This document shows, in pieces, positions 16,301 through 25,200 of a stretch of DNA of 64,000 nt (its first letter is position 1; each line of letters begins with the position of its first letter). Below the pieces are notes generated by a model. The model saw only the letters and a program-made list of their open reading frames with translations. It did no database searches and had not been told where the DNA came from. Both the position numbers and the translations under genes were made by a program. The stretch covers positions 1,905,977-1,969,976 of the forward strand of contig NZ_JAFMSY010000001.1 of the NCBI RefSeq assembly GCF_017916455.1, read 5' to 3'. The DNA comes from Nocardioides xinjiangensis (lineage in GTDB: Bacteria > Actinomycetota > Actinomycetes > Propionibacteriales > Nocardioidaceae).

Positions 16301-16952
16301 GCTGGTCCGCGATCTCGTCGATGCGCGCATGTGCGTTGTGTGACGTGTAAGCCATCCATCCCGCGGTCTTGAGTGTGAGCGCAGTGAAGTGCGAGAAGTC
16401 GGCTCGATACACGCTTGCGGCGCCGTGCTGCTCGTGCGTGAACAGCATGCGGTGCACGTGGTCGGAGGCATAGTCGGTGAGGCCGCAAAGGGCTGCGTTG
16501 ATTGCTGTGACCTGCTGCTCGGTGGGGAGATCCTCGTCGAGCGCGAGGCTCTTGTGCTCCTGAAGCCAAGCGACGACCTCTGCCCAGTCCCACACCTTCG
16601 AGGCGCCGCGGGCGCCGTCGTTGTTCTGGGTGGAGCGGTGCTCGGGGAACGTGGGGTCGTTGGTCCACTTGCGAACCGCTTCGCGCGACGGGTTGCCAAG
16701 GCGGCGGGTGATCTCGCCGATGTTGGGGCGGTCCTCGTAGACGCGCAGCACGTTGAAGCCTGCGTTCCGGGCGCAACGGACAGCGGCGATGGTGTCGGCG
16801 ACGACGTCGCCGGTGGTGTGGACGGTCATGGTGGTGGTGCCTGAGATGGTCTTCCAGGCGAGCGTGCGCAGGGTCTCGTTGGAGGCAATGCGCTCCACGA
16901 TGTCGTCGGCGGTCAGGTCTACGGCAGCAACATGCAGTCGTACGGCGGTCAT
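16287..16952 (-). CDS. HTH protein, candidate antitoxin
   Basis: 221 residues from ATG 16952. After an N-terminal alpha/beta region (RLHVAAVDLTADDIVERI, TMTVHTTGDVVADTIAAVRCARNAGFNVLRVYED), a helix-turn-helix follows (NIGEITRRLGNPSREAVRKW) with a wing-like segment to VWDWAEVVAWLQ. The C-terminal ~90 residues are helical. It lies between the Cys-containing protein at 17019-17717 and the SecB-like gene, overlapping the latter. Perfect inverted repeats just upstream of its start are candidate autoregulatory sites. In a toxin-antitoxin-chaperone reading this would be the antitoxin/regulator. Confidence 0.6.
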   Translation of the reverse strand: MTAVRLHVAAVDLTADDIVERIASNETLRTLAWKTISGTTTMTVHTTGDVVADTIAAVRCARNAGFNVLRVYEDRPNIGEITRRLGNPSREAVRKWTNDPTFPEHRSTQNNDGARGASKVWDWAEVVAWLQEHKSLALDEDLPTEQQVTAINAALCGLTDYASDHVHRMLFTHEQHGAASVYRADFSHFTALTLKTAGWMAYTSHNAHARIDEIADQREYA

Positions 16953-16983
16953 CGGGGTGAGTCCTTCTGTGGCGGTGAAGCAA

Positions 16984-17012
16984 CGGTACAACCGTAGTTG
17001 GCAAACGCCAAC
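16984..17012. promoter_or_regulatory. Operator candidate of the SecB-like three-gene set
   Basis: Two adjacent inverted repeats lie between the Cys-containing gene and the HTH gene. GTTGGC (16997-17002) faces GCCAAC (17007-17012) around AAAC, and ACGGT/ACCGT flank ACA at about 16984-16996. The position suggests autoregulation by the HTH protein. Confidence 0.4.
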
Positions 17013-17018
17013 TCTGTG

Positions 17019-17717
17019 TTAGGTATCGGTCACCTGATCGTCGATCTGATCACGAATGCCCTCATTCTTTGCCCGCAGGGCATTGAGTTGCGCTTCGAGT
17101 TCGGCGCGCTCGTCATGCTTCGCCGACACCTCTTCGAGAGCGTCGGCGGCGTCATCGGCAGCGTCCTCGGCCGCTTGAACGACCGTGCTGGGGTCGGTCT
17201 CGCCAGCGAGGTCAGTCTCAGACAGGGTGGCCTGGGCCTCTTTCTCGTGATGGCCAGCCCACCACTCTGATTCTTCGAGGTCAGCGATGATGGCGTCGTC
17301 ATCGCGAGGGTGAAGCAACTCGTCTGCAGCGTCCGCCTGCTGATCGGCCTCCTGCCATAGGTCCTCGACCTTGGCTCGGCTGGCTTGCGCCTTCAGTTGG
17401 CGCTCCGCAGCGTCGGCGAATGTCTCGCCCACGCGAAGGTGGTCCCTGGTGCGCTGGACGCGTGTCACCTGTTCATCACTGCCATGGGGACAGTTCCGGA
17501 CGTCTCTGAGGTATTCCTGCGCGACGTTCTCTGTGCCGCTCGCGGTACTCCAGATGGGTCCGAGGACGCATTCCTCGGTCGGGCATACAAGGTACGTGGA
17601 ATTGTGGCTGGAGTGCTTGCGGAGTTGCCATCCGCGCGCCTTCGCCTCGCCATAGGTCGTGTTCCAGGCGCCGACCTTGTGGCGCGGCCACTTGCCGTAG
17701 GGCTCAAGCGTCGTCAC
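17019..17717 (-). CDS. Zinc-ribbon/coiled-coil protein, candidate toxin
   Basis: 232 residues from a GTG. The N-terminal ~90 residues contain GEAKARGWQLRKHSSHNSTYLVC, then EECVLGPIWSTASG and RNCPHG. The aromatic-Gly-His and Cys pattern is that of small RNA-binding, HicA-like domains often found in toxin loci. The remaining ~140 residues form long charged helices, probably coiled coil (ADAAERQLKAQASRAKVEDLW, AELEAQLNALRAKNEG). It is the first gene of the set with the HTH and SecB-like genes, 66 bases upstream of the HTH start. The toxin role is inferred from order and N-terminal pattern. Confidence 0.5.
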   Translation of the reverse strand: MTTLEPYGKWPRHKVGAWNTTYGEAKARGWQLRKHSSHNSTYLVCPTEECVLGPIWSTASGTENVAQEYLRDVRNCPHGSDEQVTRVQRTRDHLRVGETFADAAERQLKAQASRAKVEDLWQEADQQADAADELLHPRDDDAIIADLEESEWWAGHHEKEAQATLSETDLAGETDPSTVVQAAEDAADDAADALEEVSAKHDERAELEAQLNALRAKNEGIRDQIDDQVTDT

Positions 17718-17840
17718 GGGCGCAGGCTCCTATCGGCGGGTGGGGTGAAGATGGGCGATCACACGTTCTACCAGAGGTCATCGACATGAGAAGTGATCTC
17801 CACACCAGCCTGCGGATGGCTGCACGGCGTAGCACGGTGC

Positions 17841-19001
17841 TCACGAGCCACTGGCGGGGGAGGGCAGGCTGGCCCAGCGAGTCAGTTCCTCGTCGGTGGG
17901 GTCCCGTGTCTCACGGTGCCACGGCTTTGCCTCGACCGTGGTCTGGATGACCGCGACGCTGGGTCCGTCTGGGAACGATACGACGGCACGTCCTCCGCGA
18001 GAGTTGTCGATAACGGCTTGGTGGGTCTCGTAGCCAAGGTCGCTCGCCACCCGCTGGGCGACGTCGTCGGCAGCCGACGTCACCATCATGTCCGCGTAGG
18101 TCCAGCCGTCCTCGTTCGAATCGGCTGAGAACTCGACGACGCGACCGAGGTAGACGCCCTCGCTGTTGGGTTGCCCGTAGAGATCTGCCCAGTCCGCGTG
18201 CTGCCGCGCTTCGTTTGCGATGTCGTGGGAGTCGCGGACGTGTTCGAAGGCGAAAGGCAGGAAGCCGGGCTCCTCGCCGCACATGACGTAGACGATGTGG
18301 TTGATCCATGCTGCCCACGATGGATCGATCGGGGGTAGGTCGGCCTCGCGTGCACGCAACTCGGATTCGAGGTGTTCCCGGTTCCGTAGTTGGTACAGCA
18401 CCTTGGCTTCTTCTGGTGTGACACCCGCTTTGATGAAGTCGAGCACGCTGACCGAGTCGATGCCGGTGTCCAGCCAGGCGCGCTTGTAGGCGTCGAGGTC
18501 GTCGATGTCGAGCCTCGTGGACAGTAGCCACAGCAGGCTGCTTTCGCCGACGTACCAGCCCTGGTTGGCGAAGAGGGTTGCGAACTCCAATGTCTCGTCG
18601 GAGAACACCGAGCCGGGCCGTAGCCACGTGTGGGCCTCGTCGGCAGTGAAGCCTGCGGCCCGCCACGAGCGCGCTGTCAGCGGAACGTCGTACGGGTCGT
18701 CATGCTCGGTGATTGCGTTGCGCCAGGCTCGCGTCTCGGCTGGGGTGAATCCGGCGATCTTCCACACCTGAGCAATGGCGGCCACGTCGACGTCGGCGGG
18801 TTCAGGGTTCTCTTCCGTGCGAACCAGCCACCGCCCGACGGCGTACCAGTCGTTCGCCTCGTCAGAAGAGAAGCCAGCCCGCCACATAGCGTCTGCCTGG
18901 CCGTGCTTGGTGATGTGCTCGCCGAGCCACGGCTCAGCATCATCGACTGGATCGAGGAAGACCACGCGGTACTCGGCCTGGTCCTTGCCGCCTGCGGTCA
19001 T
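17841..19001 (-). CDS. Type I RM-associated protein with tandem AGFT-helix repeats
   Basis: 386 residues. The ATG follows the hsdR stop immediately, so it belongs to the hsd operon. The N-terminal half has at least four copies of a short motif, W(x)xAGFtxxEAxxW: residues about 39-52 (MWRAGFSSDEANDW), 79-93 (VWKIAGFTPAETRAW), 112-126 (SWRAAGFTADEAHTW) and a diverged one at 189-202 (FIKAGVTPEEAKVL). The C-terminal half is an alpha/beta domain (IDPSWAAWINHIVYVMCGEE, YADMMVTSAADDVAQRVASDLG, AVVSFPDG). No nuclease or ATPase motif is seen. The operon position suggests a modulator of the restriction enzyme or a separate defence function. Confidence 0.6.
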   Translation of the reverse strand: MTAGGKDQAEYRVVFLDPVDDAEPWLGEHITKHGQADAMWRAGFSSDEANDWYAVGRWLVRTEENPEPADVDVAAIAQVWKIAGFTPAETRAWRNAITEHDDPYDVPLTARSWRAAGFTADEAHTWLRPGSVFSDETLEFATLFANQGWYVGESSLLWLLSTRLDIDDLDAYKRAWLDTGIDSVSVLDFIKAGVTPEEAKVLYQLRNREHLESELRAREADLPPIDPSWAAWINHIVYVMCGEEPGFLPFAFEHVRDSHDIANEARQHADWADLYGQPNSEGVYLGRVVEFSADSNEDGWTYADMMVTSAADDVAQRVASDLGYETHQAVIDNSRGGRAVVSFPDGPSVAVIQTTVEAKPWHRETRDPTDEELTRWASLPSPASGS

Positions 19002-22000
19002 CTACGCAGCACCGTCGGCGATTACTTCGGCTTGCCGGAGGATGAGGTCGGTGGCGGTGGCGTAGTAGTCGGGCTCGGGTGGGTAGCCGTACTTGCGGAG
19101 AAGCCTCTTGATGGTGGCTCGCAGGTTGGCGCGGACCTGTTCCTTGACGTTCCAGTCGGTTTTGGCGTCGCGGCGCACGATCTCGGTGAGTTCGTGGGCG
19201 ATCTTCTTCATGGTGTCGTCCGGCATGGTCTCGACGGCGGTGACGTTGTCGCACAGCGCGTCGTAGAAGGCGAGTTCGTCGGTGGTGAGGCCGGAGTTGT
19301 CGCCGCGTTCCTTCTCGGCGCGTAGGGCCTTGGCTAGTTCGACGAGTTCCGCGACGACGGTGGCGGTGTCGAGGGACCGGTTCTGATAGCGCAGCAGGGA
19401 TGCGGTGAGCATCTCGGAGAACTTCTTGCCGGTGACGATGTTGCGCCTGCCGATCGACTTGACCTCCTGCGAGAGGAGCCGTTTGAGGGCTTCGAGTTGG
19501 AGGTTCTTCTGCTGGGAGCGGCCGAACCGTTCCATGAAGTCGTCGTCGATGAGGGAGATGTCGGGCCGCTCCATGCCTGCTTCGGCGTAGATGTCGATGA
19601 CGCCGGTGCCAGCGATGTGGGAGGACACGACCTGCCGCACTGCGGTGTCGAGGGCGGCGTCCGCGTCGCCGCCAGGTGCGTCTGAGCCTTCGATCTTGGC
19701 GATGGAGGCACGGACGGCGTCGAAGAAGGCGACGTCGTCGCGAATCTGCGTGGCTTGCGGGCTGGTGGGCACGGTGGCAAACAGGGTGACGAGTCGCCTT
19801 GCGTGCGCCATGAATCGCTTCTTAATGGACGGCTCGTCGTCGCCGGGGTCGCGGGCGAACTCGCCGTCGCTGTCGGGGTCGGGGAGTTCGTCGGGCTCGA
19901 ATTCGAGGAGGTGGTTCACGGTTGCCGCGACGGCGTTGAGCCAGGCGCGGTCGCCGCCACTGCCGAGGATGGTGACCCAGTCGATCCCGTGGAGCAGGTC
20001 GGAGCAGACGGAGTGTTCGGCCAGGAGTGCGGGGACGACCCGGGCGTACACGTCCTCGCCCACTTCCTCGTTGGCCTGGTCGCGCTTGGTGTAGTTGGAG
20101 AGCGCGTCCTTGAGGTCTTCGGCGATCCCGATGTAGTCGACGACCAGGCCGGAGGGCTTGTCGCGGAAGGTGCGATTGACGCGCGTGATGGCCTGCATGA
20201 GGGACGCGCCCCGCATCGGCTTGTCGACGTACATGGTGTGCATCGGCGGCGAATCGAAGCCGGTCAGCCACATGTCGCGGACGATGACGAGTTCCAACTT
20301 GTCGTGGGGGTTGGTGGCGCGTTCCTTGATGGCGTTGCGGTCGCGCTTGTTGCGGATGTGGGGCTGGAACTCCGCCGGGTCGGTGGCGTTGCCGGTCATG
20401 ACGACTTTGATGACGCCGTCGGCGTCGTCATCGGAGTGCCACTCCGGGCGCAGCGCGACGATCTCCTGGTACAGCGCAACGGCGATGCGACGCGACATCG
20501 TGACGATCATGGCCTTACCGGCGAGGACCTCGCGGCGGCCCTCCCAGTGCTCGACGATGTCGGCGGCGAGTTCCTTGATGCGGTCCTCGGAACCGACGAT
20601 GGCCTCGACCTTAGCCCACTTGGACTTGAGCCGCTCGCCGACCTCTTCCTCGGCGCCGACGATGGCGTCGGCGAACTCGTCGTCGAGTTCCTCGCGAGTG
20701 TCCTCCGGGAGTTGCACCTTCGCGAGCCGGGGCTCGTAGTAGACCTTGACCGTGGCGCCGTCCTGCGTTGCCTGGGTCATGTCGTAGGTGTCGATGTAGT
20801 CACCGAACACGGCCTTGGTGGAGCGGTCCTTCGACTCGATCGGGGTGCCGGTGAACCCGATGTAGGACGCGTTCGGCAGACCGTCACGAAGGTGGCGGGC
20901 GAACCCGTCAATGAGGTCATAGTTCGAGCGGTGCGCCTCGTCGACCATGACCACGATGTTGCGGCGATCAGAGAGCAGCGGGAACTTGCGGCCCGCGTCC
21001 CTGTCGGCCTGGCTGATGCCGAACTTCTGGATGGTCGTGAAGATGATGCCGCCGGACTGGCGGCCCGTGAGCAGTGCCTTAAGGTCGTCGCGGTCCTCAG
21101 CCTTGACCGGCGCCTCGGGCAGTGGTGAGCCGATCTTCGAGGCAGCGAAGGTCTCCTCGAACAACTGGTCATCGAGGTCGTTGCGATCAGTCACGACCAC
21201 TACGGTGGGGTTTGCCATGTCCTTGTGGCGCATCACCTTGCCGGTGAAGTACTCCATCTCTAAGGACTTGCCGGAGCCTTGGGTGTGCCACACGACACCG
21301 ATGCGGCCGTCACCCTTGATGGCGTCGATCGTGGCGGCAACGGCTTTCCTGACGGCCCAATACTGGTGGTACTTGGCCACCTTCTTCACGGTCTTCTCGC
21401 CGTCGCCGAACGTCGCGATGAAGTTGCGGCACAGGTCGAAGAACACCTCGGGTTCGAAGATGCCCTTCACAAGCACCTCAATCTGCGGCATCGCGCCCGA
21501 GGCGAGGTCCTGTCCGTTGATGGTCTTCCAGGGCGCGTAGTGCTCCCATGCTGCGGAGAACGAGCCAGCCCTCGCCTGAATCCCGTCAGACAGCACCACC
21601 AACTGGTTCCACTTGAACACGTCCGGGATTTGGTCCCGGTAGGTGCGGACCTGGTTCCACGCACCAGACAACTTCGCGTAGGTCTTGCCCGGTCGCTTCA
21701 ACTCGAACAACGCGAGCGGAAGCCCGTTCACGAAGCAGATGACGTCAGGGCGTCGCTCCTTCTTCTCACCCTGGATCGTGAACTGGTTAACGACCAACAG
21801 GTCGTTCTTCTCGGGCTCCTCCCAGTTCACCAGACGCGCCCGCGTCGCCCGCAGGCTTCCATCGGCTCCCCGGTACTCCACCGCGACGCCATCAACGAGG
21901 AGGCGATACGCATTCCAGTTTTCGGATTCGACCAGAGGGGACTGAGCGCGCTTGACGGCCGTCACCACACCTGCGATCGCGGGGCCGGGAAGGGACGGAT

Positions 22001-22175
22001 TCAGGTCACCGATAGCGGCATTCAACCGCTGCTCCAGCACGACCTCGCGGTAGTCAGTCCTCTCGGCTCCGGGCATCTCAGGGGCAATGTCCGGCCCAAA
22101 GGCGTACTCCCATCCCAGTTCGCGCAACCACTCGATGACGAGTTGTTCGAGTCCGTCCTCCGTCATCCCGACCAT
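19002..22175 (-). CDS. hsdR: Type I restriction enzyme, R subunit
   Basis: 1057 residues, the normal size for HsdR. The N-terminal nuclease domain has PD at about 143-144 and ELK at 158-160 (the PD-(D/E)XK core). The motor follows: Walker A TQGSGKS (about 298-304), VVVTDRNDLDDQ, DEAH (412-415), GFTGTP (440-445), and late helicase motifs including TGFDSPPMHTMYVDKP and AITRVNR. The C-terminal helical region that docks on the methylase is complete. The start overlaps the hsdS stop. It translocates DNA and cuts far from unmethylated target sites. All catalytic residues are present, so the enzyme should be active. Confidence 0.97.
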   Translation of the reverse strand: MVGMTEDGLEQLVIEWLRELGWEYAFGPDIAPEMPGAERTDYREVVLEQRLNAAIGDLNPSLPGPAIAGVVTAVKRAQSPLVESENWNAYRLLVDGVAVEYRGADGSLRATRARLVNWEEPEKNDLLVVNQFTIQGEKKERRPDVICFVNGLPLALFELKRPGKTYAKLSGAWNQVRTYRDQIPDVFKWNQLVVLSDGIQARAGSFSAAWEHYAPWKTINGQDLASGAMPQIEVLVKGIFEPEVFFDLCRNFIATFGDGEKTVKKVAKYHQYWAVRKAVAATIDAIKGDGRIGVVWHTQGSGKSLEMEYFTGKVMRHKDMANPTVVVVTDRNDLDDQLFEETFAASKIGSPLPEAPVKAEDRDDLKALLTGRQSGGIIFTTIQKFGISQADRDAGRKFPLLSDRRNIVVMVDEAHRSNYDLIDGFARHLRDGLPNASYIGFTGTPIESKDRSTKAVFGDYIDTYDMTQATQDGATVKVYYEPRLAKVQLPEDTREELDDEFADAIVGAEEEVGERLKSKWAKVEAIVGSEDRIKELAADIVEHWEGRREVLAGKAMIVTMSRRIAVALYQEIVALRPEWHSDDDADGVIKVVMTGNATDPAEFQPHIRNKRDRNAIKERATNPHDKLELVIVRDMWLTGFDSPPMHTMYVDKPMRGASLMQAITRVNRTFRDKPSGLVVDYIGIAEDLKDALSNYTKRDQANEEVGEDVYARVVPALLAEHSVCSDLLHGIDWVTILGSGGDRAWLNAVAATVNHLLEFEPDELPDPDSDGEFARDPGDDEPSIKKRFMAHARRLVTLFATVPTSPQATQIRDDVAFFDAVRASIAKIEGSDAPGGDADAALDTAVRQVVSSHIAGTGVIDIYAEAGMERPDISLIDDDFMERFGRSQQKNLQLEALKRLLSQEVKSIGRRNIVTGKKFSEMLTASLLRYQNRSLDTATVVAELVELAKALRAEKERGDNSGLTTDELAFYDALCDNVTAVETMPDDTMKKIAHELTEIVRRDAKTDWNVKEQVRANLRATIKRLLRKYGYPPEPDYYATATDLILRQAEVIADGAA

Positions 22176-23365
22176 CAGGCGACCATCCCTTCAAAGTCTC
22201 TGACACGCACGCGGCCTGACAGAAGGAGCGGCAGCAACTCGTCGCGCGCTTGTTTGAGGTCAGCGATCTCGTCGCTAAGGCTGGATATGGCAGCGAACAT
22301 CTCCGCAGCGAGCGGCCGAAAGCGCGCCAATGCCGCCGCAGACGGCTCCTTTACCTCGTACTTCGCAATTGATTCGGCGGAGCAACGTTGCCGACCCGAG
22401 GAGCCGTTCATGTGACGGATCGCATACTCGCGAAAGCGCCCGCTTCTCGTCAGGAGGTAAGGCCACTCCGGTCCAACGGCGTCTCCTCCGCGCAGCACGA
22501 TGAACTCGGTTGAGCCGATGCCAACTTCGTCTTCTTCGAGCACGTCGACCAACGCCGCCTTGCCGTTTTCGAGGCATGGCGTCAGACGGGCAAGCAGGGC
22601 ATCCCCATTCTGGAACCTGGCACCGCCGACCGCAGTACGCCTTGCTACGCGTTCGATTCGCGAGCCTCTTGTGGGCAGAGCGGCCATATCGACGTAAGCG
22701 GCATCGCCTACTGGTTTAGGTAGGCGTGGATTGACGTCCACAAGGTCCGCAAGCCGCACCGATGAACCGCCCGGGCTTGCATCAAAGCCGAGGCGGTCGA
22801 ACTCAGCGGTGACGATGGCCTCCATGCTTGCGATCAGATCCCGATTGGTGTCGATGAGATCGTCGAACGAACCTAGCGCCTTAGCAATACGCCGCTGCTC
22901 TTCGATCGCAGGGCGCAGAAATCGGAACTCGCTGATCTGCTGCTGACTGATGTGCGGAACCGTTGACCCGGTCTGAACTGCGAGAACGTGAGCAGTGAAG
23001 TTCGGGGAGTAGAGAAGCCACTTCAAGAAGCCTTGGTCCAGCCCTGTGGTTGCCCGCAAACGGGCGACCCGTTGTACCAGGTAGGCGTCTTCGTCGGCCT
23101 CCCGAATTGCGGAGACCTTGAGACCCGCCTCGATCCACGGGCGATCCATCGCTACCACAACGTCGCCTGCCTGCAACCGGTACTCATCTAGCGATTCCAA
23201 GAGCGACACCGGATACCGCTTGGCGCCGTCCCAACGAAGCGACCGTTGGACGACGTTGTCGCCGCGTAGGAGCCGGGGACTCACGCCATCGTCCACGAAC
23301 TCCGCACTCTTGAAAGGATGCCCCGTGAGAATGTCGACGTGGTCCCCGAGCATCGAGTCACCCAC
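22175..23365 (-). CDS. hsdS: Type I restriction enzyme, specificity subunit
   Basis: 396 residues with two target-recognition domains and two conserved helical regions. The first domain runs to about residue 150 and ends HISQQQISEFRFLRP. A conserved helix follows (EEQRRIAKALGSFDDLIDTNRDLIASMEAIV). The second domain (about 205-345) ends SAESIAKYEVKEP, with a second helix (FAAISSLSDEIADLKQARDELLPLLLSG). It fixes the bipartite target sequence of the methylase and nuclease. It overlaps hsdM by eight bases and hsdR by one base. The recognition sequence cannot be predicted. Confidence 0.95.
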   Translation of the reverse strand: MGDSMLGDHVDILTGHPFKSAEFVDDGVSPRLLRGDNVVQRSLRWDGAKRYPVSLLESLDEYRLQAGDVVVAMDRPWIEAGLKVSAIREADEDAYLVQRVARLRATTGLDQGFLKWLLYSPNFTAHVLAVQTGSTVPHISQQQISEFRFLRPAIEEQRRIAKALGSFDDLIDTNRDLIASMEAIVTAEFDRLGFDASPGGSSVRLADLVDVNPRLPKPVGDAAYVDMAALPTRGSRIERVARRTAVGGARFQNGDALLARLTPCLENGKAALVDVLEEDEVGIGSTEFIVLRGGDAVGPEWPYLLTRSGRFREYAIRHMNGSSGRQRCSAESIAKYEVKEPSAAALARFRPLAAEMFAAISSLSDEIADLKQARDELLPLLLSGRVRVRDFEGMVA

Positions 23366-24974
23366 GGCCGACCTCCAGCGCGTCGAGAACAGCCTTCACC
23401 GCGACGTGCAGATCCTCGCGCTGCTTGAGGCCGCTCCGGATCATCCCGGACAGGCGCACGAGACGCTCATCTAGGGGCTCGGCGTCATCCTCGACGACCT
23501 CGGAGCCAACATACTGCCCTGGCGTCAGAACGAAGTTGCGAGCGGCGATGTCGGCAGTCCGGACTGCAGCGCAGAAGCCAGCGAGGTCCGAGTACGGTTC
23601 TCCATCGTTGGTCTCCGTGCCACGCCACGAGTGGTAGGCGTCTGCAACCTTGTTGATGTCGGCCTCGGTGAATGCACGGACGGTACGCGTCTCCATGTAG
23701 CCGACGCTCCGGGCGTCGATGAACAAGGTCTCTCCGCGGCGGTCGCGCGTCCTGTGTCCGTTCAGTGCACCCGCCTTGTTCGGTGTGAGGAACCAGACGC
23801 ATACGGGAATCTGTGTCCCGAAGAACAACTGCCCCGGTAGAGCCACAACGCACTCCACCAGGTCCGCCTCGACTAGTGCTTTACGAATCTCCCCCTCGCC
23901 GTTCTGCTGCGACGAGAGGGAACCGTTCGCTAGCAGTGTGGCCATGGTGCCGGTAGGAGCCAGGTGGGCGAGCATGTGCTGGATCCACGCGTAGTTGGCA
24001 TTCCCGGTTGGCGGCACCCCGTGCTTCCAGCGGGGATCCTGCCGCAGGTGAAGGTTGTCGTCCCAGTCGTCCTGGTTGAAGGGCGGGTTGGCGATGACGT
24101 AGTCGGCACGGAGGTCGGGGTGCTTGTCGGCGTGGAAGGTGTCGCCCCACTCGTTGCCTAGGTTGGCGTCGATGCCGCGGAGGGCGAGGTTCATCTTGGC
24201 GAGGCGCCACGTCGTGGGGTTGGACTCTTGGCCGAAGACGGAGATGTCGTTTCGGGTGCCGCCGTGGGCGCGGGTGAACTTGTCGGCTTGTACGAACATG
24301 CCGCCGGAGCCGCAGGCGGGGTCGTAGACGCGCCCCTTGTAGGGCTGGAGCATCTCGACGAGGAGGGAGACGACGGAGCGGGGGGTGTAGTACTCGCCGC
24401 CGCGCTTGCCTTCGCCGCCAGCGAATCCGCCGAGGAAGTATTCGTAGACACGGCCGAGGACGTCGAGGTCGCGGTGCTCCTCGCTGGCGAGGTCATCGCG
24501 CGAGAAGACGTCGATGAGCCCGGCGAGCATCTCGGGGGTGAGTTCTTGTCGTGAGTAGTTCTTGGGGAGGACGCCTTTGAGTGAGGGGTTCTCGCGCTCG
24601 ATGGCGTCCATGGCTTCGTCGATGCGCACGCCGATGGACTTGTCGGTTGCCTTGGCGTTGGCGCGGAGGTCGTCCCAGCGGTGGTTCTCGGGGATCCAGA
24701 AGACGCCTTGGCTTGTGTACTCGTCCCGATCTTCGAGCACCATCTGCTTCGCTGCCTCGTTGGGCATGAAGTAGTCGGAGTCCGGGTCGTCGACAAGCGC
24801 GATCAGTTGGTCGCGGCGCTGGGTGAAGACGTCGGAGACGTACTTGAGGAAGATGAGGCCGAGGACCACGTGCTTGTAGTCGGCGGTGTCCATCTTGCCG
24901 CGGAGTTTCGTCGCGGCAGCCCAGAGCGTGGCTTCGAGACTCTGCTGCGTTGCTGCCTTCTTCTTCGGGGGCAC
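23358..24974 (-). CDS. hsdM: Type I restriction enzyme, methylase subunit
   Basis: 538 residues from a GTG with GAGGAAG upstream. An N-terminal helical domain (SLEATLWAAATKLRG, VVLGLIFLKYVSDVF) precedes the adenine methylase domain: motif I DPACGSGGMF (218-227) and motif IV NPPF (296-299). The C-terminal helices (LVRLSGMIRSGLKQREDLHVAVKAVLDAL) contact HsdS. It methylates adenine in the HsdS-defined site and is the first gene of the hsdMSR operon. The palindrome at 25147-25170 lies about 175 bases upstream. Confidence 0.97.
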   Translation of the reverse strand: MPPKKKAATQQSLEATLWAAATKLRGKMDTADYKHVVLGLIFLKYVSDVFTQRRDQLIALVDDPDSDYFMPNEAAKQMVLEDRDEYTSQGVFWIPENHRWDDLRANAKATDKSIGVRIDEAMDAIERENPSLKGVLPKNYSRQELTPEMLAGLIDVFSRDDLASEEHRDLDVLGRVYEYFLGGFAGGEGKRGGEYYTPRSVVSLLVEMLQPYKGRVYDPACGSGGMFVQADKFTRAHGGTRNDISVFGQESNPTTWRLAKMNLALRGIDANLGNEWGDTFHADKHPDLRADYVIANPPFNQDDWDDNLHLRQDPRWKHGVPPTGNANYAWIQHMLAHLAPTGTMATLLANGSLSSQQNGEGEIRKALVEADLVECVVALPGQLFFGTQIPVCVWFLTPNKAGALNGHRTRDRRGETLFIDARSVGYMETRTVRAFTEADINKVADAYHSWRGTETNDGEPYSDLAGFCAAVRTADIAARNFVLTPGQYVGSEVVEDDAEPLDERLVRLSGMIRSGLKQREDLHVAVKAVLDALEVGRG

Positions 24975-25146
24975 GTTTCGACTTCCTCACTCGGTACTGC
25001 GCGGCTTGTGGCGTCGACATCGGCATAAATGGAAGGATTAGCAGCCCGAAAGTGCGTCGCCCCTGCATACACCCCGTCACGTCGCAGGCTCACCCTAAGC
25101 AAGGTGGCGTACTTCGGGTGCCGATTCCGTTGGGCGTCGTTTCGAA

Positions 25147-25170
25147 CAGGTGTCCCACATGGGACACCTG
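25147..25170. repeat. Long palindrome, copy 2
   Basis: CAGGTGTCCC at 25147-25156 faces its exact complement at 25161-25170 around ACAT. The core matches the palindrome at 7798-7825. It lies upstream of hsdM and just beyond the end of the methylase gene at 25201, so it may be the hsd operator. Confidence 0.6.
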
Positions 25171-25200
25171 ACGCCGGTTGGCCGCTGCGGCGGCCAGTTG

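Noticed and set aside
19755..21128. Plus-strand open frame of 457 codons inside hsdR
   Set aside because: hsdR motifs are intact on the other strand and the plus frame has shadow composition.
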